From: an uncultured Prevotellaceae bacterium
GTDB taxonomy: Bacteria; Bacteroidota; Bacteroidia; Bacteroidales; Bacteroidaceae
Length of the DNA: 6,121 nucleotides
Assembly (NCBI GenBank): GCA_946539475.1
Contig: CAMNHM010000154.1
Location: forward strand, 1 to 6,121
Direction: 5' to 3'
Shown: piece after piece, positions 4,902 through 6,121 of the stretch
Numbering within the stretch: position 1 is the stretch's first letter
Layout of the letters: each line of letters opens with the position of its first letter
Translations under genes and position numbers: made by a program
Notes under the pieces: generated by a model
What the model saw: the letters and a program-made list of their open reading frames with translations, nothing else
The model's database searches: none
What the model was told of the DNA's origin: nothing

Positions 4902-5510
4902 ATGAGAGAACGACTTATCCTCCTTATAATACAGGTCCTTGCCCTGAGCGGCTGTCAGACGCTGCGCAGGGGCGACTTGCTCTTCCATGTGGTGGCAGAG
5001 GGCAACGCCATTACCGACGTCACGCCGGGGATGATCGACCACGTGGCCATCTGCCTGGGAGGCGACTCGGTGGTGGAGGCGCTGCCACGGAAAGGGGTCA
5101 CCACTACCCCACTCCACGAGGTGCTCAGCCGCGAAGGAGGTGAATATGTCCGCGGACGCGTGCGGGGAGCCGACAGCCGCCGCTCACTTCAGCGGGCGAT
5201 GGGCTACCTGCAGCGCCCCTACGACTCGCTCTATCTCGAGGGCAACGAGGCCGTCTACTGCTCAGAGCTCGTCGTGCTGAGCTACGTCGACCGCCGAGGC
5301 CGCCAGCTGCTGCGCCAGGTGCCCATGACCTTCCGCGACTCTATGGGGCAGATAGGCGCGTACTGGCAGCAGCTCTACGGCCGCCACCAGATGCAGGTGC
5401 CGGAGGGTGCCCCGGGCTCAAATCCCTCCGAGCTGTCGCAGCGCAGGGAGGTGAAGATGGGGAGAATAATAAAAAAGCTAAAAAAGAATGTTCGCGCGAG
5501 CAGAATATGA
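4902..5510 (+). CDS. YiiX/C92-family cysteine hydrolase lipoprotein (NlpC/P60-like fold)
   Basis: 202 residues from the ATG at 4902; a TTG at 4872 in the same frame is rejected because the signal peptide begins cleanly at the ATG. MRERLILLIIQVLALSGC is a lipoprotein signal with a good lipobox (LSGC, Cys18). Mature part: GDLLFHV at 24-30, DHVAICLG with likely catalytic His47, a Glu at 60, and VYCSELVV with likely nucleophile Cys120. This order (GDLxF, DHV, YCSEL) fits the permuted NlpC/P60 peptidases (Pfam Peptidase_C92, formerly DUF830). Related enzymes cut peptide or amide bonds, but the substrate here is unknown; cell-envelope material is a reasonable guess. The tail (about 186-202) is strongly basic and A-rich in codons, and its stop lies only 11 bases before the pgk -7 element. 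No own promoter is seen, so it may be read with the gene at 3939. Confidence 0.88.
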   Translation: MRERLILLIIQVLALSGCQTLRRGDLLFHVVAEGNAITDVTPGMIDHVAICLGGDSVVEALPRKGVTTTPLHEVLSREGGEYVRGRVRGADSRRSLQRAMGYLQRPYDSLYLEGNEAVYCSELVVLSYVDRRGRQLLRQVPMTFRDSMGQIGAYWQQLYGRHQMQVPEGAPGSNPSELSQRREVKMGRIIKKLKKNVRASRI

Positions 5511-5521
5511 AGAAAAAGTTG

Positions 5522-5529
5522 TAACTTTG
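5522..5529 (+). promoter_or_regulatory. Bacteroidota-type -7 element for pgk
   Basis: TAACTTTG followed by CGG lies 54 bases before the pgk ATG. No clear TTTG is present at the expected -33 distance, which falls inside the end of the preceding gene. Confidence 0.65.
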
Positions 5530-5583
5530 CGGTCGATATTGCAAGAGAACATTTACATCTTTTAAAATAACAACATCCAAATT

Positions 5584-6121
5584 ATGACAATCAACGAAAT
5601 GAACTTTGCCGGTAAGAAGGCAATCGTGCGCGTTGACTTCAACGTGCCCCTCGACGAGAATGGTAAGATCACTGACGACACCCGCATCCGTGGTGCCCTG
5701 CCCACCCTGAAGAAGATTCTGGCTGACGGTGGTGCCGTGATCATCATGAGCCACATGGGCAAGCCCAAGGGAAAGGTGAACCCGAAGCTGTCGCTCGGAC
5801 AGATCCGCGAGGCTGTCGAGAAGGCCCTCGGCGTGCCCGTGGCCTTCGCTCCCGACTGCGCCAAGGCTCAGGAGCAGGCTGCCCAGCTGAAGATGGGCGA
5901 GGCCCTGCTGCTGGAGAACCTGCGCTACTATCCTGAGGAAGAGGGCAAGCCCGTCGGCATCGACAAGGAGGATCCCGCCTACGACGCTGCCAAGAAGGAG
6001 ATGAAGCAGCGCCAGAAGGACTTTGCCAAGACGCTGGCCTCGTATGCCGACTGCTACGTGATGGACGCCTTTGGCACCGCTCACCGCAAGCACGCCTCTA
6101 CGGCTGTCATCGCCGACTACT
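5584..6121 (+). CDS. pgk: Phosphoglycerate kinase, N-terminal 179 residues (3' end beyond window)
   Basis: It catalyses 1,3-bisphosphoglycerate + ADP to 3-phosphoglycerate + ATP in glycolysis, in the cytoplasm. The N-terminal substrate domain is clear: VRVDFNVPL (Asp18, Asn20), DTRIR (32-36), SHMGKPKG with His57 (56-63), ENLR (111-114) and DAFGTAHR (161-168). The canonical Arg of SHLGRPKG is Lys60 here. There is an extra segment of about 20 residues between ENLR and DAFGTAHR (about 117-140). Both features match what I recall of Prevotella-type PGK. It has its own promoter and no Shine-Dalgarno before the ATG, with the codon bias typical of a highly expressed gene. Confidence 0.98.
   Translation, partial: MTINEMNFAGKKAIVRVDFNVPLDENGKITDDTRIRGALPTLKKILADGGAVIIMSHMGKPKGKVNPKLSLGQIREAVEKALGVPVAFAPDCAKAQEQAAQLKMGEALLLENLRYYPEEEGKPVGIDKEDPAYDAAKKEMKQRQKDFAKTLASYADCYVMDAFGTAHRKHASTAVIADY

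Noticed and set aside
5341..6093. 250-codon minus-strand open frame opposite pgk
   Set aside because: Antisense shadow of the strongly biased pgk codons; pgk itself is certain and the antisense product has no recognisable motif.

Overview
The window looks like a chromosomal segment of a Bacteroidota bacterium, most likely Prevotellaceae. Three things point there. Several intergenic sites match the Bacteroidota promoter form TAnnTTTG. Start codons mostly lack Shine-Dalgarno sequences. The phosphoglycerate kinase at the right edge reads like Prevotella-type PGK. The genus assignment is inference.

Left part (1-3565, minus strand): an accessory module of the kind found on phage-like or integrated elements. 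Its transcript would run from a TACCTTTG promoter near 3560, through a 5' hairpin, into two overlapping small genes. These encode a 138-residue coiled-coil protein and a 160-residue protein, and they share a QVFNGPI motif. Downstream, from its own TAACTTTG promoter, lies a large gene for a VirE_N/VapE-type primase-helicase-like protein, whose 3' end is cut off by the window edge. That gene is open throughout, but it carries inserted-looking G/C-rich palindromic elements at several linker positions, arranged as inverted pairs, plus a three-copy 45-bp tandem repeat. All are translated in frame. This is the most unusual signal in the window.

Middle (3566-3938): an A/T-rich divergent control region without a convincing gene. 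It contains a near-consensus plus-strand promoter (TTTG-N19-TATCTTTG) with a dyad centred on its -33 element, a stem-loop close to the expected transcript start, a second hairpin, and a second -7-like element nearer the next gene.

Right part (3939-6121, plus strand): two predicted lipoproteins, followed by a separately promoted pgk gene truncated by the right edge. The first lipoprotein is DUF4595-like with YD-type repeats. The second is a YiiX/C92-type NlpC/P60-fold cysteine hydrolase. The first two may be co-transcribed; pgk is housekeeping glycolysis. The lipoprotein at 3939 is visibly more A/T-rich than the genes on either side.

No tRNA, rRNA, CRISPR array, transposase or integrase gene was seen.
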